The translations under genes were made by a program, and so were the position numbers. The notes under the pieces are model-generated. The model saw nothing but the letters and a program-made list of their open reading frames with translations. It was not told the origin of the DNA and ran no database searches. Positions 51,256 to 60,596 of a stretch of DNA of 64,000 bases are shown here, in pieces. Source of the stretch: an uncultured Bacteroidales bacterium (GTDB lineage Bacteria; Bacteroidota; Bacteroidia; Bacteroidales; UBA932); contig CAKVAS010000015.1 of NCBI GenBank assembly GCA_934725015.1, forward strand, positions 1 to 64,000. The letters run 5' to 3'. How positions within the stretch are numbered: position 1 is the first letter of the stretch; the number at the start of each line of letters is the position of its first letter.

Positions 51256-52395
51256 CTATCTTACATTCATAAAGTCAATCAGCTTTTTAGTTTCTTTGAG
51301 ATAATTGAACGCCTCATGAGCCAAATCTGCTCCTGCCGCGCCTATCATTTTTGATTCCATAGGATGCTCTATTACCCAAATCATTTTTTCCGCGAAAGCC
51401 TCTACATTGTCTGGCTCTACGAGAAATCCGTTCATCCCATCGTTCACGAACAGTGGAATGTCACCAACTGCCGTAACTATCGCAGGGGATTTTGATAGAA
51501 GGTATTCTCCCAGCTTTCCCGGAAATCCACATTGTGCCTGTATATTGTCTGGACGTGACAGCACAACAGCTTCCGCACCTACTAAAAAAGACGGCATATC
51601 CACTGCCGAAATAATTCCCATAAAAAGAGCCTTACCGGAGATTCCCGAATTAGTCACTACATCCTTCAAGATTCTCTCATCTTCTTTACTAGCAAAAGTT
51701 CCAGCAATTCTCAATTCAACATCAGCATATTTTTGGCATACTAAATAAAATGCTTTCAAAAGGATGTCAACTCCGTCTTTAAATGTTGAAATTGTTCCAC
51801 AATATGCGAAATAAGGATTATTGTATATTGAAGGCGACACATTTTCAAAGCGATTCTCATCGACCATCATATTTATTATTGATATTCGTTGAGGATTAAC
51901 TCCATTTTCTGAAAACAGATGCCGTAACGATGTTGAGACGGTTATAACCCCTGTAGCTTTTGAACAATCCTTAAAATATTGGGATATTGAAGGGTGATAC
52001 ATTTTACTTCCAAGTGCGTACATACTCGGATGCTCTGTTTTTTCTACAAATATCCTCACTCCTTTTTTTTTCAATAAGAGATGAAGCATATCTGCCATAT
52101 TATACATATAAACTGTATCTCCAGCTTTTACTCTAAAAAAGAAAGACAAGACAAAAAAGGCATAACACAAATGCTTTAGATATTTATTGTTAACATAATA
52201 CCATTTATCCCAACAATACTCAACGGTTATGTGCGGCAATTTATTTGCCATCTTGCTTTTCCTTTTATCGGTCAAGAAAAACAATACATTTGTTGAAATG
52301 CCCAATTCAGAAAGTCCCTTCATATATGCAAGCATTCTGTTTGTAGCTGCCGTATTGGGGTTATATGAATAATTCAAAAAATAAAAGTTTGGCAT
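51256..52395 (-). CDS. family 4 glycosyltransferase
   Basis: 379 residues. Acceptor half: FLNYSYNPNTAATNRMLAYM, TVYMYNMADMLHLL. Donor half: YCGTISTFKDGVDILLKAF, LRIAGTFASKEDERIL and SRPDNIQAQCGFPGKLGEYL. An intact run of nine T at 52063-52071 lies in frame and codes Lys-Lys-Lys. The gene is followed closely by the frameshifted acyltransferase. Confidence 0.85.
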   Translation of the reverse strand: MPNFYFLNYSYNPNTAATNRMLAYMKGLSELGISTNVLFFLTDKRKSKMANKLPHITVEYCWDKWYYVNNKYLKHLCYAFFVLSFFFRVKAGDTVYMYNMADMLHLLLKKKGVRIFVEKTEHPSMYALGSKMYHPSISQYFKDCSKATGVITVSTSLRHLFSENGVNPQRISIINMMVDENRFENVSPSIYNNPYFAYCGTISTFKDGVDILLKAFYLVCQKYADVELRIAGTFASKEDERILKDVVTNSGISGKALFMGIISAVDMPSFLVGAEAVVLSRPDNIQAQCGFPGKLGEYLLSKSPAIVTAVGDIPLFVNDGMNGFLVEPDNVEAFAEKMIWVIEHPMESKMIGAAGADLAHEAFNYLKETKKLIDFMNVR

Positions 52396-52400
52396 AAGTC

Positions 52401-53344
52401 TTAGCCTATTTTAGATATTATTTTATTGGACAATTTATGGAATATGTATGCCAGGAAGATCCCTAACACGATAACAACTGATGCTTTCCCCCCCCAGACA
52501 ATGCAACTACATCAGACTTCATAATAATAGCCCCAAGATAAACGTTCGTTAGATATGACTCCAGACTCATACTACCCATGAATGTAAGTACATCGCTGAT
52601 TGGTTCACACCTGCAAATAAAGTCTATAATGACTCCCAATAGACAGATAATAGCAAGACCTCCGCCTAGAGAAAAACTGCAATAATGACATAACAGTAAT
52701 CCGCCCAAAACAACACCCAAAGTTTTTACGGCATTTATTTCATATTCATTCTTAACATATGGTGCCATTCCTATGCCTAATATGAAAATTGGGACTCTTG
52801 AGGTTACAAATTGTATGTTGCGCATTATTTCGTTTCCTGAAGGAATATAGGAAAAACCCAGAAAAAGTGTTACCCACACAACTATTGCCAAAAATCCCAT
52901 CTTGCAGACAGTCTTCACTATATATGGCGTAAGAAAATATAAAGGAAAGAGCATCGCGACATACCATGCCCCTCTGTGGTAAGCCCAAAATTCTAAAGTC
53001 GTAATATAAAGCAAAAAATCAGATAAACTAGCATAAATATTTAAAATTAGACGCAAGGGATATATAGATATCGCAATCAATACGAATGGAACAGTTATTC
53101 TAACGTATCTTCTTTTATACCATTGTGTTAAACTATAATCTTGCTGTGTAAGTGAATAATACATACCAAGGCCACTGACGAATAGAAATATTTCAACGCC
53201 ATAATTGCCAAACCATAGTAGTTTCTCCAAGAACGGAACATAGGAATAATCTATTCCTCGGATATGGCAGATAATTATCATTATAGCTGCCAATCCCATT
53301 ATCTGGGTTCTGTACCTGCTATAAACAGAAAGGTTTAAACTCAT
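52401..53344 (-). CDS. membrane-bound acyltransferase (acyltransferase-3 family), frameshifted at a G8 tract
   Basis: Start MSLNLSVYSRYRTQIMG at 53344, overlapping the EpsG stop as ATGA. About 10 membrane helices are visible, including IICHIRGIDYSY, FVSGLGMYYSLTQQ with the usual SG motif, and VALSGGGK. At the G8 tract (C 52488-52495) the current frame ends 9 codons later (TAG 52463). With nine G, 28 more codons follow to TAA 52401-52403, giving a final helix. It acetylates or acylates a capsule sugar. Confidence 0.75.
52488..52495. repeat. C8 homopolymer near the end of the acyltransferase gene
   Basis: Eight C on the plus strand (G in the message). One additional G brings the last transmembrane helix into frame. 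Confidence 0.85.
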
Positions 53345-54435
53345 TTGTCGAAAATGGTTTTGAAGTGTAGGAAAGAACCCTTCCAATTGTCCGCATGGAA
53401 GAAATCATTATATTCTTTTAATGTAAGCATTATAAAGAATATGATTAACACTAGTTTAAGCTGCTTAACACTAATTGCCTCAAACGCAAATGGTAATGCC
53501 ACTATTGAAAATATGGTAAAATACCATGCCAGACGTCCAATCATAGGGATAATCTGATCTGTTAGAAACAGGAAGGTTCCAAACATATATAATATAGAGT
53601 ACTTTATAACCCGTTCATCATGACATGACACCAAAGACTTCATGCACACGACTACTGGAAAGAAATACATAAACAATCCAAATAATGATTTGGCAGCACT
53701 TGCTTCATATTTCCCGCCTAGAAGATATTTGTCATCGAACTTTTCCAAAACATCAAAGGAGTTAAGAGTTGATGATATTATATTTAGAATAAAATCCTTG
53801 GCTACAAAAAACATAACAAACAAGCCCACGAATGCCATAGCAACTATTCCTTTTCTTTTTATAAAATCTAAATACAGCAACAGAATGAAAGGCACACATA
53901 TCAAAGCAGAACTATGAATTCCCATTGCTAACACCAAAAGTAAAAGAGGTTGTAATTTCTCTTTATCAATTATACGAGGTACAGCCAGTACTATCAATGC
54001 CATAGCCAAGCCTTGTCGCATCATGGACAATTCCATCGGAAAGAAAGATGCTGTAAAAAAATATATAAACAAGCCAAAAGGCCATAAACGAGATGGTAAT
54101 TCCGTTTTCACAAGGCAATAATATGCAAAACTATTAACACCTGTGACAAAAGCGACCAGCCATTGGAAACCCAAAGGTTCAAATAATCTATTTAGTAAGA
54201 ACCATATAGGATCCTCAATATCACCGTTCAGCAAGTTAGAAAAAGAAAATGAATAATTGTTATTTTGCACAAATTTTATGGAGTAGGATATATAATCGTT
54301 TCCATATTCAAACCTTATCCCCATAACAATTGTCAATATAATAAAGCCCAACAGGAGTCCATGTCTTATATGACCTTTATACTCTAAATATGACAATAAT
54401 ATAACAATTAGACATACAGAAAATAATGTGTACAT
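53341..54435 (-). CDS. EpsG-family polysaccharide polymerase (Wzy-like)
   Basis: 364 residues, about 10-11 membrane helices. The conserved VMGIRFEYGNDYISYS segment and the polar loop SMMRQGLAMALIVLAVPRI are typical of the EpsG family. It should polymerise the lipid-linked repeat unit in the periplasm after flipping. Its stop overlaps the acyltransferase start. Confidence 0.85.
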   Translation of the reverse strand: MYTLFSVCLIVILLSYLEYKGHIRHGLLLGFIILTIVMGIRFEYGNDYISYSIKFVQNNNYSFSFSNLLNGDIEDPIWFLLNRLFEPLGFQWLVAFVTGVNSFAYYCLVKTELPSRLWPFGLFIYFFTASFFPMELSMMRQGLAMALIVLAVPRIIDKEKLQPLLLLVLAMGIHSSALICVPFILLLYLDFIKRKGIVAMAFVGLFVMFFVAKDFILNIISSTLNSFDVLEKFDDKYLLGGKYEASAAKSLFGLFMYFFPVVVCMKSLVSCHDERVIKYSILYMFGTFLFLTDQIIPMIGRLAWYFTIFSIVALPFAFEAISVKQLKLVLIIFFIMLTLKEYNDFFHADNWKGSFLHFKTIFDK

Positions 54436-54445
54436 TATAAAATAT

Positions 54446-55516
54446 CTAGTTCAAATATTTCCCTATAATTTGCTTGCCAACAATACTATATGCCGATAAG
54501 AGATAATCCACCTTATTCCAATTTATATCAATTGCTGAAACATCAGGGACATTTTTTATATTTGATTTATGCAATATTAACTCGATTAGACTACATTTCT
54601 CCAAAAGTGTATATAAGCGATCATTCATTCCTGTATTTCCATTATGTTCTGTAATTACAACAAATGGTATATGTAATTTCAGACACATTACTACACAGTG
54701 AAACGAGTCCGTAACAACCGACTCCGCATTTTTTATCTTGTTCAACCAAGATTCCATAGAATAGATATTATCGTCATTATTCCATAGAATCTTCTTCCCT
54801 TTTAAAATTTTATTCACAGCCTCTTTCCTTTCTTTAATATGTCGTATAAAAAAACCATATATATAAGGATATTGCAATCCTAATTCAGCACAATGAGCTA
54901 ACTTAACATAGAATTCAGCAGGCATAAGAAGTGTAGGATCCGGCACAACTATAGCATCATCTCTACCCATTGACCTTACTATCTGCACCCCCGTTTTTTC
55001 CCGCACAGTGACCACATTAAAATTCTTGATATAATCAGCTGCAATAGAACGAGCCACCTCCGGGTAAGTAACGCATCCGAAACTAAGCGCATACCCCAAA
55101 CGTATCCCATCAAAAGGGAAACCTAAATAATAGGTTGGGGTTACTTGCGCGTGTCCTTCTCCCGACAATAGAAATGAAGGATTTGTGACTTGATCACTTC
55201 CAGAAATTATAGCATCAAATTCTGAAGCTAAAGGAGAAATTTTTTCCCAAGAATATACTCTTTCGGTCTGATTAAGATACATATCACGGAACTTATTCAA
55301 TGCAAGCTCCCGTTTCCTCTCATGAATATATGCAGAAAGGTGAAAAAATTTACGATTATGAAAAAAAGTGTATATGTTATCATCATATCGTGCAGGTTTA
55401 TAATTTATGATTTTCACCTCATGGCCTTTAGACTCCAGGTAGTTCTGCAATGCATAGCATTGTAGAACAGCGCCATAATTTGTCGCCCAATGAAAAGTCA
55501 GTATTCCCACTTTCAT
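54446..55516 (-). CDS. polysaccharide pyruvyl transferase family protein
   Basis: 356 residues. Conserved elements: GILTFHWATNYGAVLQCYAL at the N-terminus, DAIISGSDQVTNPSFL, SFGCVTYPEVARSI and SVVTDSFHCVVMCLKL-like donor loop. The family adds pyruvate ketals or other groups to sugars, usually together with a coenzyme F420-dehydrogenase-beta-like protein, which is encoded directly upstream here. Start overlaps the restored stop of that gene as ATGA. Confidence 0.85.
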   Translation of the reverse strand: MKVGILTFHWATNYGAVLQCYALQNYLESKGHEVKIINYKPARYDDNIYTFFHNRKFFHLSAYIHERKRELALNKFRDMYLNQTERVYSWEKISPLASEFDAIISGSDQVTNPSFLLSGEGHAQVTPTYYLGFPFDGIRLGYALSFGCVTYPEVARSIAADYIKNFNVVTVREKTGVQIVRSMGRDDAIVVPDPTLLMPAEFYVKLAHCAELGLQYPYIYGFFIRHIKERKEAVNKILKGKKILWNNDDNIYSMESWLNKIKNAESVVTDSFHCVVMCLKLHIPFVVITEHNGNTGMNDRLYTLLEKCSLIELILHKSNIKNVPDVSAIDINWNKVDYLLSAYSIVGKQIIGKYLN

Positions 55517-56824
55517 TTTAGTCGTACCTCCATATTATATTTCTTCCAGCCATCATCTTTGCATCTGAATCTTATAGACACAATCCTCTGATTTCCGGAG
55601 AAATGGATATTAAAACCGTTGGATTCCACAACATTGTCATCTTTAATTATTCCCCCCCCCCATTATGTTTCTCAATACTCGCTGAATTATTGACTTACAG
55701 CGGTGTGACATTATTATCATTTGCTGCCTACTGGAAGGTTTGGTGCAGTCGTCAATCAAGTCGATGATATTTTCATTATCTAATTTTCCGAAGAATTCTT
55801 TTCGTTTAGGAGGAATCTTAGCAGAACGGTAACAAGCTTGATTAAGCGGTTTTATTCGCTCATAGGTAGTTTCTGCGACATTAATCTGAGTGAAATCCAA
55901 TGCCGCTTTGCCTTTGTCTGTATTGATGAACACAAGCCCTGCTCCTTTATCATCATCCATTTCCGGAAATACTGTATTGATTCCCCAGAAATCTGCAATG
56001 GTTATATCGCTTAGGCTACTGCATCCTTTAGCCTTGCAATCATAGCAGGACGGTCGAAGCGTAATGTCTTGCAAGAATGCTTTCATATAATGGTTTTGCC
56101 AAAAGGGGGAAAGCATAGAAACCGTATTGTCTCCGTTATTGTACCGCAGCCTGAAACCGAAATTTTTCCATCCCCGAGATTTATTACGAAACTCCACTTT
56201 GGCAAGGACTTGGCTTCTGTTAATCACCTCATCAAGATACAGACCCCATACCTTAGGGCTTGGTACGCCATGGCAAATAAAATCAACTGTCACCAACTTC
56301 TCATATGACCTGCGGAGAAACTTGTGCAGACCAGCCACCTGACACGGTGTCCCGGAAAAAAGTACTTTCCGCCCTTCCAAAAGGAAACGCCTCGCATCAA
56401 TATAGGCATCCTCCACACGAGCCTGTACATACTTTGACCCCATAAAAGCTGAAACACCTTTCAAATCTTCCGCATAATCAAGGACTACCTGCCATCTCTC
56501 GTCAAAACGTGCACCGAATACAACGCCTCCTTCACGGATAATTCTCTCTGCTAATATGTAGAAAATGCCGCCCGATGAACTTTTGAGTCTAATTTCTTCA
56601 TTCTTGTTTATGGCCGCAAAAACTTGTTTCGGTTCATGTTTTTCATAAGGATGCAATTCATTGCAAACTTTTTCGCAAAGGCCGCAGTTTATGCAGGACT
56701 CCTCATCCACTCTCGGATAGAGAAAGCCTTCGTTATCCTCTGTCATCATAATGCACCGCTTAGGGCAAGATGAAGCACATGCACCGCAGCCACAACAATT
56801 CTGTTTGTCTATTATCTGTATCAT
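55513..56824 (-). CDS. iron-sulfur protein, coenzyme F420 hydrogenase beta-subunit family, frame broken at a G10 tract
   Basis: The current frame ends at 55643 with MGGGNN. N-terminal CCGCGACASSCP and CINCGLCEKVC are two 4Fe-4S motifs. SSGGIFYILAERII, GTPCQVAGLHKFLR and VDFICHGVPSPKVW are typical of this capsule-associated family. With nine instead of ten G (C 55652-55661) the frame continues for 45 residues and ends exactly at TGA 55513, overlapping the next gene's start as ATGA. This suggests the extended form is the original one. Its redox role in polysaccharide modification is unproven. Confidence 0.75.
55652..55661. repeat. C10 homopolymer at the end of the iron-sulfur protein gene
   Basis: Ten C on the plus strand (G in the message). 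Loss of one G extends the protein by 45 residues to an ATGA coupling with the pyruvyltransferase gene. Confidence 0.85.
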
Positions 56825-58338
56825 CTCTCGAATGTCTTTGCTTTCTCAATGATGAAACTACGCTCATTTTTAGACAAGCCGAATATAAATGATGCTCCCA
56901 CAGTCACAATCGCAATAAGAATTATGTTGAAAAACGAGTACAATAGTCCATCTGGCATAAAATGCTTTATAATCATTGCTGCAATTGATGATAGAAGCAG
57001 CACGACCATACAAGGCAATATTACTTGAGAGACATACTTATGAACTGAGAGGTTAATCAACTTCTTTACAATCAGTAAGCGCACAATGAATGCAATCAGA
57101 GCGATTGTTATATGCACAATGAATACAGAATATGGCTTACCGCCCATTTTCAACACCAGATAAGCGATTGGTACGATTGATAGAAGAATTCCTCCAACTA
57201 CTGATTGATAGACTTTTACTTTGCCTGTTGCAGCAGATGCTGTCATAAAAGGATTGGATACTGAATCAATCATACAAATGCATAGGGTTAGCGCAATGAA
57301 GATATTAGTGTACTCCGGGACATTCGCAAGCCATAGATGAAGGACAGCATCTATTTCAGTGACGAGTGGCAGCATTATGCACAAGAGCAGAATGAATGAA
57401 AACTTGGCGGAACGAAATATTAGGGAATGCATCACCTTCATTTCACCGGCCGCATATGTTTTCATTATCTGAGGATTCATTGCCATCTGAAAATTTGTAG
57501 CGAACATTTGTACTGCCGACTGAACCTGTACAGCTACGCCACGAGCCGCATTCACCGCTGGCCCAAAGAAAAGGTTCAATAGGACATTTATGCCCTGCCC
57601 CATAAGAGTTCCGGCCATTCCGCCCCAAAGATTCCAACCTGTAAAAGAAAACATCTGCTTAAATAGAAATCTATCAAATACTCGTTTCACAGTGGACTCA
57701 ACGAAATGGCGCTTGCAATAAATCCTGTATATCAATATTACAGAAGTCTTGACCACAAGCAGAGCCACAGCATAGAGTATGAGACGATCGCAACGACCTA
57801 CCCTGATAAGAAAAGCTACGCCCAAATTTGCAATGGCTTCATAAATGGAGATATATGCAAATGCGGACATCTCTTCATGGGCGATTATATCCGCATTGTA
57901 GGGAAAACTCATAATCTGTACGATAGATGTGATGACAGAACATTGATAGACGGCCAATGCTGCAATCATTCTATCTTCCGGAATGACCATTTTTTCCAGA
58001 ACGAACCATAGCCCAATTGTTTCTGCGATTACAAATACTATAACTGCAATCAAGGCATGAGTAATAACACATGTAGAGAATACCTTTTGCAGAGAGTTTT
58101 CATCGCCTCGTCCTAATTCAATAGTAATGAACCTCTGAGTACTCCCACTCATCGCACCATTAAGGAATGCGAGCATTCCTATGAATCCCCCGACAACATT
58201 ATAGACACCATAATCCTCAATACCAAGAGTAGCCAAAACCACACGGCTTGTGTAGAGCGAAACTGCCATAAGCAGAATCATTCTGAAATACAAGAATATT
58301 GTATTCCTTGCTATTCGAGAATTATTATTTATTGACAT
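56821..58338 (-). CDS. polysaccharide flippase (Wzx/MATE-like)
   Basis: About 505 residues from MSINNNSRIARN at 58338, with 12-14 helices. The first helices hold RMILLMAVSLYTSRVVLATLG and DYGVYNVVGGFIGMLAFLNG, typical of the oligosaccharide flippase branch. FTGWNLWGGMAGTLMGQGIN and GPAVNAARGVAVQVQSAVQM are conserved loops. It moves the lipid-linked repeat unit across the inner membrane. The stop overlaps the next start as ATGA. Confidence 0.88.
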   Translation of the reverse strand: MSINNNSRIARNTIFLYFRMILLMAVSLYTSRVVLATLGIEDYGVYNVVGGFIGMLAFLNGAMSGSTQRFITIELGRGDENSLQKVFSTCVITHALIAVIVFVIAETIGLWFVLEKMVIPEDRMIAALAVYQCSVITSIVQIMSFPYNADIIAHEEMSAFAYISIYEAIANLGVAFLIRVGRCDRLILYAVALLVVKTSVILIYRIYCKRHFVESTVKRVFDRFLFKQMFSFTGWNLWGGMAGTLMGQGINVLLNLFFGPAVNAARGVAVQVQSAVQMFATNFQMAMNPQIMKTYAAGEMKVMHSLIFRSAKFSFILLLCIMLPLVTEIDAVLHLWLANVPEYTNIFIALTLCICMIDSVSNPFMTASAATGKVKVYQSVVGGILLSIVPIAYLVLKMGGKPYSVFIVHITIALIAFIVRLLIVKKLINLSVHKYVSQVILPCMVVLLLSSIAAMIIKHFMPDGLLYSFFNIILIAIVTVGASFIFGLSKNERSFIIEKAKTFER

Positions 58339-58513
58339 ATTCAGCACTGACGAAGTTTTACCTGTCAACGAGATGAAGAACTATTTGGCATGACAATGCC
58401 CATTTTCACGCGTATTGTCAATCATTCTCAATCTATGATGCACTCATGAGTGCATATTACAGATGCCTGCATTTCCTTGATAAATCAGCGCGACATCACA
58501 AACAACGCTCATT

Positions 58514-58768
58514 TCAATCACAGGATAAAATCTTTAGGTTTTCTCTTTTTTTAGCTTCAGCAAGATCTGCGTTATAATCCAAAGCCAAATCGAGGTCATA
58601 GTCCCCGTCCCAGCCGGCCAACTGTTCACGGTCTAGTGAAGAGAGAGACGGCACGATGAGGATGGCGTATTCGAGCAATCCTTCTCGAATATGTAGAGAG
58701 ACTAGTTTGTTTGGGTACAAGAAACTTTCCTTGGATTCAGCAACTCTTCCATCAAAATTTAGAGACAA
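58514..58768 (-). CDS. small protein overlapping the DUF4276 gene
   Basis: 84 residues beginning MSLNFDGRVAESKESFLYPN, acidic at the C-terminus (WDGDYDLDLALDYNADLAEA). The start lies 17 bp inside the DUF4276 gene. Family not recognised; possibly the third component of the ATPase/DUF4276 module. No signal peptide or helix. Confidence 0.45.
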   Translation of the reverse strand: MSLNFDGRVAESKESFLYPNKLVSLHIREGLLEYAILIVPSLSSLDREQLAGWDGDYDLDLALDYNADLAEAKKRENLKILSCD

Positions 58769-59408
58769 CGCCGGCCAACGATTCCAGCCAACATTTGAAC
58801 CTTGGAGCCCGCGACATAATCTGCTCTAAAGAAACATCCGACCAAACCAATTCACTATGAAATACCTTGTCATATCCGAAAATGTTCCCAAGCCGTTTCG
58901 ACGGAGCCGTCGATGCTCCTCCATTGATGTCCTCCACGTTATGGAAACAAGACGAGATACTATCAACTTTCTCTTTCTCCTGGCGAGTCAGGAATATGTC
59001 AAAACCATCTGTCGCGGCAAACAACAGCGCCTCAAACTCATGTCTCTGGATATATGGAATCAATCGGCTATACCCTATCTCATCCTTAATTGCTGATTCT
59101 ATTGAATCAATTCTCGCGGAATCTGAAGTAAATCTGGGGAAATCGTGCGGTAGCCGAAAGAAGTCCAGAAATGTTGTTTCCCAAGGCATCCCCTGAGCGA
59201 CCACGCGCCCCACTTCGTTCTTCAGATAAGTGAAACTCACATTCCCTCCGCCGCGGTTCAGTTTCCTGTTAGTTGTGATTTTCTGAGCATTCATCTGCAC
59301 CTCGTGCCCCACCGGAACAAAGCCATACAGATAAGGTATAATCTTTTGCTCAACAAAACGCAGTTCACAATCACCCTCAACTATAAAAACAAGCCTTTCC
59401 ATACGCAC
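58752..59408 (-). CDS. DUF4276 family protein, TOPRIM-like
   Basis: 218 residues. The N-terminal ERLVFIVEGDCELRFVEQ resembles the first strand and catalytic Glu of TOPRIM-type nucleases (VEGxxE), and YIQRHEFEALLF is a conserved DUF4276 element. It starts 9 bp after the ATPase gene. A TOPRIM-like protein paired with a RecF/OLD-like ATPase recalls anti-phage modules such as PARIS or OLD-type pairs. The nuclease role is inferred. Confidence 0.75.
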   Translation of the reverse strand: MRMERLVFIVEGDCELRFVEQKIIPYLYGFVPVGHEVQMNAQKITTNRKLNRGGGNVSFTYLKNEVGRVVAQGMPWETTFLDFFRLPHDFPRFTSDSARIDSIESAIKDEIGYSRLIPYIQRHEFEALLFAATDGFDIFLTRQEKEKVDSISSCFHNVEDINGGASTAPSKRLGNIFGYDKVFHSELVWSDVSLEQIMSRAPRFKCWLESLAGVVSKF

Positions 59409-59417
59409 GGGATTCGA

Positions 59418-60509
59418 TTACAGAGGTTGCCCTCCAAATACATTCATCTCCCAGATTTCTCCAAGGCTATATTCAGAAAGCCACTGGCTCAGTTCATTGT
59501 TATTCAGTCGTCTATATACAGATGATGCGTTCTGCTTATCCACGACTATAATATCCTCCGGAGCAAAATTGTCAACAAGCCCTACGGACTGAGTGCTGAT
59601 TATTATCTGCGATTTTTTCGACGCCATTTTTATCATCGAACTCAATTTATTTATCGCCTGTGGATGCAGTCCCAGTTCCGGTTCATCGATGATAATCACA
59701 TCCGGAGGAACGGGCTGAAGCAACAATGTTGTAAGGCAGATAAAACGAAGAGTTCCGTCAGAGAGCTGCCAATCATTGAACAACTGCTCGCCGCCCATCG
59801 TATGCAACCAGGCCAGACGAATCATTTCCGGATTTATCCTGTCCGGTTCCAACGAAAATGCCTTGAAAAAAGGAGTAACGGAAGCTATTGTTTTCTCAAT
59901 CAGGTCAAAAACATCAGGATGAGTTAGTTTGACATAATAAAGAAACGGCGCAATGTTTGAGCCGTCCGAATATAGGAAACGATTGTCATTCAACGGCTTA
60001 ACACCCTTTATCGGAGAAGCTGCACCAGTATCGTGAAAATGATATACTCTAAATTGATTCAATAGAGGACCGACATAATAGGCCTGCCCCATCCTGTCAG
60101 TGCTGATTGTCGCCTCCAGCACGTTCGCATCACAATCCTGATCATGCCACTCCCCATTGAAGAACGATGTCCTGGTTCTTGAAATGTATAAAGTATCCTG
60201 ACTTTCAGACAAGTTGACTATATATCTGTTCCGATTTCCATCATGACTTTCGATTTCGATGTCCAATCCAATGTCAGAAGTCACCTTTCGCCCTAAATGC
60301 AGCAAAGACCCGGCGCCGCCGTGTTCAATGACATACTTTTGAAGCTGCCTGTCATAAACATTCCTGAACAGTTCCAGTGCAGAGATGAAATTGGTTTTTC
60401 CTATACCGTTTCCTCCTATCAAAATATTGATTGAAGCAAGATCCACTGTCTGATTCCCAATAGACTTGAACCCCTGTATTCCTATCCGGTTTATCTTCAT
60501 TGCATCCAA
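59418..60509 (-). CDS. AAA-type (RecF/OLD-like) ATPase
   Basis: 363 residues (or from MKINRIG at 60500). Walker A is NILIGGNGIGKTNFISALEL with an ABC-type N-terminal INRIGIQGFKSIGNQTVDL. The signature is LSDGTLRFICLTTLLL, Walker B is VIIIDEPELGLHPQA, and IIISTQSVGLVDNF holds the H/D-loop region. It is a coiled-coil-less SMC-like ATPase, the usual partner of DUF4276. It begins this two- or three-gene module on the minus strand. Confidence 0.85.
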   Translation of the reverse strand: MDAMKINRIGIQGFKSIGNQTVDLASINILIGGNGIGKTNFISALELFRNVYDRQLQKYVIEHGGAGSLLHLGRKVTSDIGLDIEIESHDGNRNRYIVNLSESQDTLYISRTRTSFFNGEWHDQDCDANVLEATISTDRMGQAYYVGPLLNQFRVYHFHDTGAASPIKGVKPLNDNRFLYSDGSNIAPFLYYVKLTHPDVFDLIEKTIASVTPFFKAFSLEPDRINPEMIRLAWLHTMGGEQLFNDWQLSDGTLRFICLTTLLLQPVPPDVIIIDEPELGLHPQAINKLSSMIKMASKKSQIIISTQSVGLVDNFAPEDIIVVDKQNASSVYRRLNNNELSQWLSEYSLGEIWEMNVFGGQPL

Positions 60510-60596
60510 TTTGAAATCAAGTCAAAACAAAACCCCGAATGCGCAACAAGAACTGTTCCAATCCCATGAGTGCCAATTATCGTATAAACACACAAA

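Noticed and set aside
52063..52071. T9 run as a further phase-variation tract
   Set aside because: The glycosyltransferase frame is intact across it and ends normally.
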